Assembly: GCA_903919925.1 (NCBI GenBank)
Contig: CAIXKO010000355.1
Span: forward strand, 1 to 43,716
Origin: an uncultured Bacteroidota bacterium
GTDB taxonomy: Bacteria > Bacteroidota > Bacteroidia > Bacteroidales > UBA12481
Direction of reading: 5' to 3'
Length of the DNA: 43,716 nt
Part shown: piece by piece, positions 17,962 to 26,971 of the stretch
How the letters are laid out: each line of letters starts with the position of its first letter
How positions within the stretch are numbered: the first letter of the stretch is position 1
Notes under the pieces: model-generated
Told to the model about the DNA's origin: nothing
Seen by the model: only the letters and a program-made list of their open reading frames with translations
Database searches by the model: none
Translations under genes and position numbers: made by a program

Positions 17962-19842
17962 TCACGTGGATGTTACACTAAAAATCCCTTTGGAATTTTG
18001 GTTGGGAGCAGGGATAAGAATTTTTTTGAGGAAGGTATCCAGATCTTTATCCAGCAAAATAATAGCTTCTTCCATTTCTTTCCAGTTTAAACTTTGCGGG
18101 GAGATATTTGAAGTTGCCGAGTTTTGGTTTTCACGTTGATCTGCCTCAAAATTAGCGAGATCGGCCTTCAGGAGTGTTTTCAATTCGTTCACCAGTTTAT
18201 CCGCTGCCGGCAGACCTTGTTCCCGTGACTTTCGCAGTATAGCGGACAGATTGGTTTCACGAAGGTGATAAGCATAAGCCAGGGCACGCCGTTGAAAAGC
18301 CGAAAGTTCAGCAAGATTCAACTGCAATGATCCGGCTAATTCTTTCGGAATGATTGTCATGATCGTACTACCTGATTCCAGCGCCTTAGCCATCGATTTT
18401 GCGGCCAGTTCGCACCGGAGCTGTACATCTTCGAGCAGCCAGGGATCGGGTGGACCTTGCGGTTCAATCCGCATAAAAATACTATGCCGTGTAGATCGCC
18501 AGCTGGGAGTCGGGCAATCCATTCCGCGAAGGATAGCGGCTGACAGGCTATGATCGGGCCGGCTGTTGCCAACCTCGCGGATCATCCACGAGGTTTCCCA
18601 GGGAAAAAGTTCCATGCCTGCGCTGGTTAATTGCCAGAAGCCAACCATTTCATCTGCTGCCTTTCCATACGGTTTTGCCAGCATTTGGAGGGCCTCAATC
18701 TCACCTATCTGCGGATTTTTAAAGAAAAGTCCGGCCATTTTAAGATTTGGGTCCTCCCGATCGGGTGCCAAACCATAATATTCTTTAATACCCGAGATAC
18801 CAGAAACGGCAGACAGGGCTTTCAAACCGCGCAAGATAACCAATGGGTGCGAGAGGCTCACAAACGGCTCGAGTTCTTCGCTGGCCGCGCCCAGAAAATA
18901 CTCTCCAACAACTGGAATCCCCCTCTGTGAGGCTAAATGACACATATTTTTGAACCAGCGATCAACCGGCATTGTGGCCATCACTTCGGCGGTGTTGCAA
19001 TGAAGCATCAGCCCAAATTGTTCGGGTTTCACGAGTTCAACGCATTCCAGGCTCTGACCGGCCGATAATTCCCATGGCTCCCACCAAAAGCGACCCTGAG
19101 GGCTGAGCCTCCGCCAGGTTTCCGACAACTTATCGAGAAACGGCACCAGCCGTTCATGGAGCGGAACTCCGGTGCAACGCTTGCATGGCCCAAACTCGCT
19201 GCAGAGCCACGCATCCTGATCGTAAGTATAAACCAGGATATCATCGACTCCCGGAAACTCCCTGGCAAATAACTCAAACAAAAGCTTATACCGTTCAGCA
19301 ACTTTCGGGTCCGAAATACAGTTGGGCGGACCATCTCCGTAACGTGAGTGGGCGTTATACGGAACACCAAAGTGAAAGAGCGTACGCAAACCGGCTGCCC
19401 TGCACAAGGCGATTCTACTGCGCAGATCGGCCCGGCGCTGTTCGCGTCTCTCCGGTGAAGGTGAACTTCGCAGCGGCACTACCTGCGGATAAAGGTCCTG
19501 TAAATCCGGAGGCAATTCCACCACATCCTCGATATTCAACGGCTCATCGGCAGGGCGGGATCCCCAGGCAACATTGAGCTGGATCATATTAAATCCCAGC
19601 GATTTCAATCTGCCGACATTTTCGGCGTTCCACTCTACCGGAATATGCATTTTACCTTCAATGGAGAATGGAACACCGAGAAAACCGACTTTGTAGGGTA
19701 ATGCCTCCTCCACTGCGGGCGCATCGCTTTTTGGTACACAGGCTCCTGGAATCAGTATCAGGATTGCAAGAGCAGCAAAAAGAGCAATTTGGGTCAGGCT
19801 TTGGTAACGGGTCAGCTGCCGGACAGAAATATTAGTTTTCAT
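17962..19842 (-). CDS. lipoprotein of unassigned family, probable TIM-barrel glycosidase
   Basis: The protein is 626 residues. The N-terminus has a long hydrophobic stretch followed by IPGAC, so Cys35 is a probable lipidation site, though Pro at -3 is not ideal. Residues of about 55-420 look like a TIM barrel: LKSLGFNMIQLNVAW, AAGLRTLFHFGVPY, DDILVYTYDQDAWLC, FWWEPWEL, QFGLMLHCNT and GIPVVGEYFLGA are strand-plus-loop segments with Asp, Glu and Trp at strand ends. A Cys-rich loop (SEFGPCKRC) sits by the DQDAWLC strand and could bind metal or form disulfides. Residues of about 430-620 are largely helical. I recognise no named family; Glu in WEPWE or GEYFLG could be catalytic. It starts 1 bp after the stop of the multidomain gene upstream, so the two are very likely co-translated. 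Confidence 0.82.
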   Translation of the reverse strand: MKTNISVRQLTRYQSLTQIALFAALAILILIPGACVPKSDAPAVEEALPYKVGFLGVPFSIEGKMHIPVEWNAENVGRLKSLGFNMIQLNVAWGSRPADEPLNIEDVVELPPDLQDLYPQVVPLRSSPSPERREQRRADLRSRIALCRAAGLRTLFHFGVPYNAHSRYGDGPPNCISDPKVAERYKLLFELFAREFPGVDDILVYTYDQDAWLCSEFGPCKRCTGVPLHERLVPFLDKLSETWRRLSPQGRFWWEPWELSAGQSLECVELVKPEQFGLMLHCNTAEVMATMPVDRWFKNMCHLASQRGIPVVGEYFLGAASEELEPFVSLSHPLVILRGLKALSAVSGISGIKEYYGLAPDREDPNLKMAGLFFKNPQIGEIEALQMLAKPYGKAADEMVGFWQLTSAGMELFPWETSWMIREVGNSRPDHSLSAAILRGMDCPTPSWRSTRHSIFMRIEPQGPPDPWLLEDVQLRCELAAKSMAKALESGSTIMTIIPKELAGSLQLNLAELSAFQRRALAYAYHLRETNLSAILRKSREQGLPAADKLVNELKTLLKADLANFEADQRENQNSATSNISPQSLNWKEMEEAIILLDKDLDTFLKKILIPAPNQNSKGIFSVTST

Positions 19843-19843
19843 C

Positions 19844-22800
19844 TCAGTTAACGATAAATTTTTTGGTTGGAAATGCAGTTTCTCCTTTGAATCTGATAAA
19901 GTATACCCCCTTCTCTAATGAAATATCAATGGTTCTTATTCCACTAAATGGCTTATTATCAACATAAACTACCCTTCCTTGAATATCCATTATAGCAATT
20001 TCGTCAATATTGAAACGGCCGCTGTTCACCGTTAACTGATAAGTTGCCGGATTAGGATAAATGTTGAAATCTTCTACCACGATTTGGGAAATTCCATCGG
20101 TTACTTTAAGCGGATAAAGCTGGCTGGCTGGCACCACTTCCCTTGGATTGGAAGTGCAGCTCCACTCAAATTTGATGTAAGCATCACCTGTCTTCTCAGC
20201 AAAATCAACCTTTATGGGCACTTTTTGACCGGCCGTCAATGCAATGGTTCCGGTAATCGTTTTGCCACTGCTGGTGGCAACCCAGCCATCTATCACCAGC
20301 TGGTTATTGATCCACAACCGACCCATATCATTCACTGTCAGGTAAAACGTATAAGTTTCGGTATATAGCGGCTCAATTTTTCCTTCCCACCGGACATTCC
20401 AGAAATCCTTGGCAATTCCGCAACCCGGGCCAACATCTGCCCATTTTTCATCAATCAGGGAGTCAATTTCAAAACAAACAGAGTCTTGAAACCACGTTCT
20501 GCCGCCGGCCGAAGCGGTCCAGAAACTCTTGCTGAGCCCGGTTCCATCACCCGGATAAACAACATCAGTTGCCGTAAATTCAATGTTATCCAGTTTGAAA
20601 TCTGCGTTCCCATTTTTTATCAGGAATTTAATTACATGCCTTCCGGCAGTAAGTTGCATTTCAATATCTTTCGACAACCAGGTATCTTCAGATCCTGTTG
20701 CAGGAAAGTCAATAATTCCAGCTTTATCGGTACCATCCAAATAAAAAACTGCCTCGTTATCGCTGGTAGTCGCAGCATAATGGATGGAGGCCTGAAATTT
20801 TCCAATCGCTTTAACATCAACCGAATACTCAAGCCATTCCCCTGAATTTACCCAACCAATCTGATACCCTCCACCGGTTTTCGGTTCAATATCCACCGAT
20901 TCGGCTGACCGGTAAGCGCCCCCTGAGTTACCGATAGTTGCATCGGAATACGCCACTCCGGCGCCACCATTGTCAAAATCTTCAAACTCCACAATACCCG
21001 GAATCGTAAGAATTTTAAATGAAGATTGCTGTATGCTGACAATTTTGGAGGTACTGAAGTTGAAGTTAAAGCGACGGTCGGGCGCCGATTCCCCATCAGT
21101 AAAAAAGGCCGATATATCATTCAGATGCTGTGGGTTATCTGCCCAATGGAAGTAAAATTCCGGTGTTGCTTTATCCAGTAAAACCTGGTTCCGGGGAATA
21201 CTGAGTTCCAATGCATCACCGTTAATGGCATAAACGATACTCTTTTCATTGGTCCAGTTTTTACCATCCCATTGTTTTAGAGTAGTTTCTTTGGATGATT
21301 TAACTCCATAATTTACCACAAAATCGAACCCTTCCCAGCCCGTTCCCTTGTTCCTGTCGGCATCAATAAACAAGAGCATCCAGTTGGGATCAGTTGATGG
21401 GGTAAGGGGTAGAGCAGTTTTGACATAGAAATACAGGTTATTCTCATCGAAAGTTGCCCGTGATTCAATAATATCGTTTCTGCCGGTGTTATTTGAATAG
21501 ATCATGGTGGGATCATATCCTTTGTAATTACGATGCAGCACATCGCCCGGCGGATCTTTGAACACCGGACTGATCGGGTTCCAATCAGAAACATCCCCAT
21601 CTATCGAAATAGTAACAGGAGCTGAAAACACCTGAGGTGCGGTCATTCCCTTATATTTCCTGATATTTGAAATCAGCTGATAATAATAATTATCGGTATG
21701 CCCGCCTTTCATAGGCGCCATATCGCGATTAAACTCTTCGGTAAACACATCCACAAAATAGGAATCTCCATCTTTAATTGGTCTGCCGGCATAAATCCCA
21801 CTTCCCGAGTTCCAGATAAACCTTTGCGCGGTCCATTCGTTCCATTGGGTAACCATAATCACTGGCGGATCAACTTGTTGTGCACGGGTCCACTGCTCGG
21901 CAAAGTGAAGTCCCTGGCCGGTAAAATCGGTTAAGTATTTTGAATTCACAGGAGGTTCGGCGGTATTGCGATAGCTGTTGCCGGTGGTGCTCATGGGATG
22001 CTGAGCCACCGATACCACAATTTGTTCCGGTGTTCCCGGATCAACACTCCAACCATAATCCTGCGGGTAAGTATCTAACCATTGCCAGTGATTGGGCTCG
22101 TTTTTAGTATTTGTCCAGGCCCAGCAATACTTTATGGTAAAAAAACTTTTAACATCTGCCCTTAATTCTATATCCTTGAAATCTCCCAGGATCAATGGTT
22201 TACCGTTCCATTTGAACCAAAGTTCATCATAGAACGACGGTGCATAAAATTCATCATAAAGGTTGTTCATGATTTGCCCGCTCCGTGCATTGGTTGTAAA
22301 GGCAAGCTGAGGCGTGTAAATTCCTTCCTTTCTCATTTGCATAGAAATCTCGCAAAGTTTTTTTACAGTTTCGAGATAAGTGTACGCATTGGTTACATCG
22401 ATAAAAATGAAATCAACATGAGCATTACTAAGCATTTGCAGATCGCGGCGAAGCACCCAGGGATCCTCGGACCGATAGTATCCGTTTTCAGGTTCTCCCC
22501 AAAAATGAAAGGCACCGGGACCACCCCATCCGGGATTTCCGGCACTTAATGGATCGGATGGATAATTAGCTATTATTTTGGTTATATCGTACACCTTATC
22601 GCCGTGAAAACCATGCCATATATAATAAAACACGCCTATCTGCTTATCGTTTCTTTTTGATCCCACCTCATCATTCGAAGGTAATTGCCTGCCCAAACCA
22701 TCGGTAACAACCCAATTATCAACATAATCCTGGCTGGTTGGGGAAACATTAACCGCGTCAGGATCACTAACATAAAATGACCGAAGAATTTCAGGTGCCG

Positions 22801-23818
22801 AATAATACACCGAGTTTCCACTTTGGGTAGCCGACAAGGTAACAATACCCGGCTGGCCGGTTAAGGTAATCGTATGATCAACCAGCGTTGCAGGACCGGA
22901 AACGAGCTTTATTTCCACCGGCAATCCGGACGATGCCGATGCCGATACGGTAAAAGGAGGATCGGTCATCAGCTTTTTACCGATCTGATCAAAAGTAATT
23001 GTTTGCTGAATCAGATCGTTGTAATTAATGGTTACCCCATAAAGCCGGAGCGATGCATCCCGTTGAGCAATAGTGGCTTTGCCCGATACCTCCACCTCCA
23101 TTCCGGTAAAGGTTCCGGCCACCTGCAAGCCGGAAGTATAAACAGTTCCGGAGCTGTACAAATTTCCTGACCTGCCTCCAAGTTCAATCCTTATAAAGGG
23201 CGCAGCATTAAAATAAATATAGATTGCAGTTCCGAAATCTTCAATTCTTAAAGTCCCCCGGTCCCGGAGATTGGTGACGCCGGCCGGTTTGGGAACCTGG
23301 ATTCTGGTAACCGGGGTGGCATCGCCATTCAATGGTCCGGTAAACTGAACTGTCATGGATGTTCCATCGAGGGAAGGATAAAACGCGATACCCTCGCGGT
23401 TGAAACCGGGGTCACCCGAGGCGGGCTCCTGCAATTGATCGGGCAGCCCGGGATTTGCCCTGATTACCACCCCACCCCTACTGCTGCCTGCCGAGTAATC
23501 AATATCGGTTTGAATGATAAAGGGCGAAACATAAGGTTTCTTTGAATAGATGACCCGCTTGGCTATCCAAACAAATTGAAGGTACCCGGCTGCAATATCG
23601 GATGCCGTAAAGATGTTAGGTTCCATGGCGTTCCATTGTCCATAAAAAACCGTACTGTTCCAGGCCGTGTTAAAAGTTTGGGAGTACTGTGAGTTGAAGG
23701 TTGCTGCCGGCTTATCACCATCAAAGGTGGTTACCTGTGCGCCTGCCGGTAAAAAGATCAACGCGCTGAAGAGGGTTGAAACGGCAATAATCGTCGGGAA
23801 AAATCCTATTATTCTCAT
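19844..23818 (-). CDS. T9SS-exported multidomain enzyme: LamG-like, Ig-like, GH99/WbsX-like, CBM9-like, CBM6, PA14, sorting domain
   Basis: The protein is 1324 residues from the ATG at 23818, giving a normal signal peptide (MRIIGFFPTIIAVSTLFS, ending PAGAQ). An alternative GTG at 23851 would overlap the GH106 stop by 4 bp. Domains in order: LamG/3-keto-hydrolase-like (about 27-265), bacterial Ig-like (275-350), TIM-barrel GH99/WbsX-like (365-725), CBM9-like (730-920), CBM6 (935-1085), PA14 (1090-1240) and a type IX secretion C-terminal sorting domain (about 1250-1324, with FNIYPNPA and GVYFIRFKG). In the barrel, FYYIWH, WGEPENGYY (Glu442, Glu444), DVTN (474-477) and WNEW (Glu661) are shared with two paralogues in this window. 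Three carbohydrate-binding type modules and T9SS export point to a cell-surface or released enzyme that binds insoluble polymer. The bond cleaved is unknown. Confidence 0.9.
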   Translation of the reverse strand: MRIIGFFPTIIAVSTLFSALIFLPAGAQVTTFDGDKPAATFNSQYSQTFNTAWNSTVFYGQWNAMEPNIFTASDIAAGYLQFVWIAKRVIYSKKPYVSPFIIQTDIDYSAGSSRGGVVIRANPGLPDQLQEPASGDPGFNREGIAFYPSLDGTSMTVQFTGPLNGDATPVTRIQVPKPAGVTNLRDRGTLRIEDFGTAIYIYFNAAPFIRIELGGRSGNLYSSGTVYTSGLQVAGTFTGMEVEVSGKATIAQRDASLRLYGVTINYNDLIQQTITFDQIGKKLMTDPPFTVSASASSGLPVEIKLVSGPATLVDHTITLTGQPGIVTLSATQSGNSVYYSAPEILRSFYVSDPDAVNVSPTSQDYVDNWVVTDGLGRQLPSNDEVGSKRNDKQIGVFYYIWHGFHGDKVYDITKIIANYPSDPLSAGNPGWGGPGAFHFWGEPENGYYRSEDPWVLRRDLQMLSNAHVDFIFIDVTNAYTYLETVKKLCEISMQMRKEGIYTPQLAFTTNARSGQIMNNLYDEFYAPSFYDELWFKWNGKPLILGDFKDIELRADVKSFFTIKYCWAWTNTKNEPNHWQWLDTYPQDYGWSVDPGTPEQIVVSVAQHPMSTTGNSYRNTAEPPVNSKYLTDFTGQGLHFAEQWTRAQQVDPPVIMVTQWNEWTAQRFIWNSGSGIYAGRPIKDGDSYFVDVFTEEFNRDMAPMKGGHTDNYYYQLISNIRKYKGMTAPQVFSAPVTISIDGDVSDWNPISPVFKDPPGDVLHRNYKGYDPTMIYSNNTGRNDIIESRATFDENNLYFYVKTALPLTPSTDPNWMLLFIDADRNKGTGWEGFDFVVNYGVKSSKETTLKQWDGKNWTNEKSIVYAINGDALELSIPRNQVLLDKATPEFYFHWADNPQHLNDISAFFTDGESAPDRRFNFNFSTSKIVSIQQSSFKILTIPGIVEFEDFDNGGAGVAYSDATIGNSGGAYRSAESVDIEPKTGGGYQIGWVNSGEWLEYSVDVKAIGKFQASIHYAATTSDNEAVFYLDGTDKAGIIDFPATGSEDTWLSKDIEMQLTAGRHVIKFLIKNGNADFKLDNIEFTATDVVYPGDGTGLSKSFWTASAGGRTWFQDSVCFEIDSLIDEKWADVGPGCGIAKDFWNVRWEGKIEPLYTETYTFYLTVNDMGRLWINNQLVIDGWVATSSGKTITGTIALTAGQKVPIKVDFAEKTGDAYIKFEWSCTSNPREVVPASQLYPLKVTDGISQIVVEDFNIYPNPATYQLTVNSGRFNIDEIAIMDIQGRVVYVDNKPFSGIRTIDISLEKGVYFIRFKGETAFPTKKFIVN

Positions 23819-23847
23819 TAATGCTTGTTTATGATGGATCGATAAAT

Positions 23848-26800
23848 TCACTTATTGGCAAACTTTATAAATACCGGGCCTATTAATCCGGACTCGATGA
23901 GAGGGGTATTTTGTTCAATAAACTTCCACGTGGTAAAAGTGTAACGTTCCTTAGAGGGACGGGGAGTTCCATCAAACACCCAATCCGGAATTCTGAGGAT
24001 GCGGTGACCTGCACTTTCGTTACAATTATATTGAAGGGGGCCCCATTCACAATCGCCGGGTTGCTGCTCGTCACCAACCAGCCTATTAAACCAGGTGTTG
24101 GTTACTTTTATGCGGATAAGGTTTTCACCTGCTTTCAATGCGCTTAAAATATCAGTACAAAATGGTGGCTTCCAAATGGTTGCCAAATCCATTCCATTAA
24201 TATTGATTTCTGCGATATTCCTGACTTTCCCAAGGTCCATCCATGCACTGCCGGCCTTTTCCAGATCGTTGTTTCCTATTTCCACCTGATAGGTGTAAAG
24301 GGAGGTACCGGAAAAGTATTTAACGCCAGTATCATCAAAATCTGCCAGGGATTTGAGGGTGGATGATACTTCATCAGGAGCACCTAATCCCGCTGGGAAT
24401 TTGATGCTCCACACATGATCCAGTGGAATTTGTTTATCGGATTTCTCAAATGAAGGGAGAGCTTCGCTGACGATGCTTTTATCTTTAAAAACAACAAAAA
24501 GGGAAGCAAATGAAGATAATTCAAGATTTAAAATTGTTCTTCCGGCATTAACAGTGAATTCACCGGACCTGTAGATTTTGCCTGTTTCAGGAATCCATAA
24601 CTCAGGCGTTTTGCCACTCAGGTTAAAGGTAATCGAGGGCCTTACAGCATCTGCGGTTTGATTTGAAATAAAATACACGTCATCACTCCCTATCCTGCGA
24701 TGAATCCATCCAATGGCATCTTCGCCATTTCGCATGCCACCCCTGCTATATTCAATTCCTCCCCACATCATTGCATTGCCAGAAACATCAGTCACCTCCA
24801 CATCCGGTGCAATATTGTTCTTCTTTAAATAATCAGTAAAACCCTCCGACCAGTAGGTGGTATGTGCGGGCAATCCATAAAAAGCACCCGGTGCAGGAAA
24901 ATATTTGAGTGCCCATTCGGATTCCGGGTCATTCTTTTGTCGGTACAGGTTTTCAATCCAGACGATTTTCCCTTTGCCCAACTTGTTTTCCAAAACATCC
25001 TTGCCGTTCATCCGGCCCCAAAGTTCATCAGCCAGCTTAATTACCTGAGTATCGCATTGAGGGTAATTGGTCAGGCTGGCTGACTTTACCGGACGGTCCT
25101 GACAAATGACGGTACCACCTTTTTTCACGAGGACGATCAATCTTGAAATAATTTCAGGCTCCATCGTTCCACCGGTTTTGGGAAGAACAAGAATTTTATA
25201 ACGTGCACCCGATTTTAGAATAAAGTATCCGTCGCGCCAATCCATTCCCTGAGAGAGGAGTTCCTCTGTTGCCACATCGTAATTGTAAAACTTGTGCAGG
25301 CCGGTTGGAATGGCTTCTTTCCAGTTAAGAGCAGGCATGAAGAAGATGATGTCCGCTACATTTTTACCCTGGGATAGCAGGTATTGGCACCGGCTGAGGT
25401 AATCAGTCCAAGCCTTTCCCGATTCGAACCAGGTTTGCCCGGGCAGGAACATGGTTCCCCACCAAGCCATGGGCATTCCCGGCTTTACCTTGTTTCCCCA
25501 AGGCTGCAAAGCAGTGCCATGGAGGATACTCATATTTAATCCATTACAAAATGCAAGGTCGCCCATTCGTTTTAAGCCATACGGGTCCATATTCCAGGGG
25601 GCGTCACTCCATCTGCCGGTAAATGCCTCAGCAGCAACAGTTTTACGATCATAAGTATTTGCAGAACTTGATGCCCAGCGCACTGTGTTCATACAATCAC
25701 CCCTTGCCCAGAACTCTCCCATCGGAACATGAACACGGCCACCGGCTTTTACCGGATCAAAAGGGGCATAATATGGCTCGGTCATCAGTTGCATTCCCTG
25801 CGCATCGGCGATCTGGTAAAGATTTGTAAAGAAATTATCGGCAAACAGGTCGTTCTGAGTGAGGTACACATCATTTTTAAAGCGGGAAACCAGATCGGGG
25901 TTTACTGCGTTGATGTCGTTCTTCAGGAATGCGATCCACGGCACCGGGTTATATCCCCGTCGCCGGGTAAATTCCTCTGTAAACTTTTTGGACCACTCCG
26001 GATTCCCTACTTCCCAGCTGTCTGCTTCCATCCCCCTGATGGTTTTACCTGCCAAACCCGGAGATTGCTCAACTAATCGCCCTACAAATCCCTGATACAT
26101 GGCTTGTACCGCATCCTTATCCAGCTTATCACTCTCAAGCCCTACCCCTCCGGCAGGTGCAACACGATTTAAAGCATTCGCATTTTTAATGGCATAGCGC
26201 CGGACTATCCATGTGCCGGACGGAAAATCTCTTTCAACCACATCCTGGATTATTCCTTCTGACAGATCAACAACATCCTTAACATCAAGCTTACCGGTTG
26301 CCGGATAGGCCAATAAAGCGATATCCTGTGTAAAATCCTTACCTCCCGGATAAGGCAGCAAATGTTCGTTCTTCTTGATTCCGATATTGCCATCTCTGCC
26401 AGGATAGGTAAGCAAAAGCCTCAAAATCCCTTTCTTATCCAGCACCACTTTTATCTCCGAAAAATCGATATGCTGTATTGCCTGATCGGGCTTGATCCAT
26501 GGACCACCGCTATGGCACCAGCCCGGACCAAACTGAGAGGAGATGGTCAGCCCCAAACGACTGGATTCCTCTGCTGCAAATTTCCAGGCATCAAAGAAAT
26601 CCTGACTCATTGGTTTTATGGGATTCTTCATGTTATGCAGGGGATGGAATTGGGCATCAGCATCACCAATTATCATGATCAGGGTACCCGACAAACCAAA
26701 TTTTTTGAAACTTTCCAAATCTGAAGTTATTCCTTCCCTGGTTATCATGTCGTGCATCCAGTCCCAGAATATCTGAGGCCGGTATTCAGGAGGGGGATTC

Positions 26801-26877
26801 TTAAATTTTTCTGCTATTTCCTGTGAGTTTGTGGAAATAGAGATCAGAGAAACAAGCAGGAATAAATACTTTCTCAT
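23848..26877 (-). CDS. GH106 alpha-L-rhamnosidase-like protein
   Basis: The protein is 1009 residues, the usual size for GH106, with a signal peptide ending STNSQ (residue 19). The N-terminal part has family-typical blocks: QIFWDWMHDMITREGITSDL, SSQFGPGWCHSGGPW and GKTIRGMEADSWEVGNPEW. These are followed by TEPYYAPFDP (Glu367), VPMGEFW (Glu388) and AAEAFTGRW (Glu417). The C-terminal third includes a galactose-binding-like beta-sandwich (about 850-970), as in other GH106 enzymes. Known members remove alpha-L-rhamnose from pectic rhamnogalacturonan II or related glycans. It follows a 94-bp gap after the isomerase gene, and its stop overlaps the alternative GTG start of the next gene by 4 bp. 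Periplasmic. Family confidence is high, linkage specificity unknown. Confidence 0.9.
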   Translation of the reverse strand: MRKYLFLLVSLISISTNSQEIAEKFKNPPPEYRPQIFWDWMHDMITREGITSDLESFKKFGLSGTLIMIIGDADAQFHPLHNMKNPIKPMSQDFFDAWKFAAEESSRLGLTISSQFGPGWCHSGGPWIKPDQAIQHIDFSEIKVVLDKKGILRLLLTYPGRDGNIGIKKNEHLLPYPGGKDFTQDIALLAYPATGKLDVKDVVDLSEGIIQDVVERDFPSGTWIVRRYAIKNANALNRVAPAGGVGLESDKLDKDAVQAMYQGFVGRLVEQSPGLAGKTIRGMEADSWEVGNPEWSKKFTEEFTRRRGYNPVPWIAFLKNDINAVNPDLVSRFKNDVYLTQNDLFADNFFTNLYQIADAQGMQLMTEPYYAPFDPVKAGGRVHVPMGEFWARGDCMNTVRWASSSANTYDRKTVAAEAFTGRWSDAPWNMDPYGLKRMGDLAFCNGLNMSILHGTALQPWGNKVKPGMPMAWWGTMFLPGQTWFESGKAWTDYLSRCQYLLSQGKNVADIIFFMPALNWKEAIPTGLHKFYNYDVATEELLSQGMDWRDGYFILKSGARYKILVLPKTGGTMEPEIISRLIVLVKKGGTVICQDRPVKSASLTNYPQCDTQVIKLADELWGRMNGKDVLENKLGKGKIVWIENLYRQKNDPESEWALKYFPAPGAFYGLPAHTTYWSEGFTDYLKKNNIAPDVEVTDVSGNAMMWGGIEYSRGGMRNGEDAIGWIHRRIGSDDVYFISNQTADAVRPSITFNLSGKTPELWIPETGKIYRSGEFTVNAGRTILNLELSSFASLFVVFKDKSIVSEALPSFEKSDKQIPLDHVWSIKFPAGLGAPDEVSSTLKSLADFDDTGVKYFSGTSLYTYQVEIGNNDLEKAGSAWMDLGKVRNIAEININGMDLATIWKPPFCTDILSALKAGENLIRIKVTNTWFNRLVGDEQQPGDCEWGPLQYNCNESAGHRILRIPDWVFDGTPRPSKERYTFTTWKFIEQNTPLIESGLIGPVFIKFANK

Positions 26878-26907
26878 GACTTTCGTATGTGTTTATCATC
26901 AATTTCC

Positions 26908-26924
26908 TGACTTCAAATAAGTCA
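26908..26924. repeat. short perfect inverted repeat in the gap upstream of the GH106 gene
   Basis: TGACTT (26908-26913), a 5-nt loop CAAAT and AAGTCA (26919-26924) form a perfect 6-bp hairpin. It lies 31 bp before the GH106 start in a 94-bp gap between it and the isomerase gene. No T-run follows on the minus strand, so it is not a standard terminator. It could be an operator or an mRNA processing or stabilising hairpin, or chance. Confidence 0.3.
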
Positions 26925-26971
26925 AGTACTGATAGCGCCTGTAAAAGGACACTTCGGCAGGGGAAGGTTTC

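Noticed and set aside
23819-23851. GTG start for the 1324-residue protein
   Set aside because: It gives a 4-bp overlap with the GH106 stop, which is attractive, but the ATG at 23818 gives a compact signal peptide. It is kept as an alternative only.
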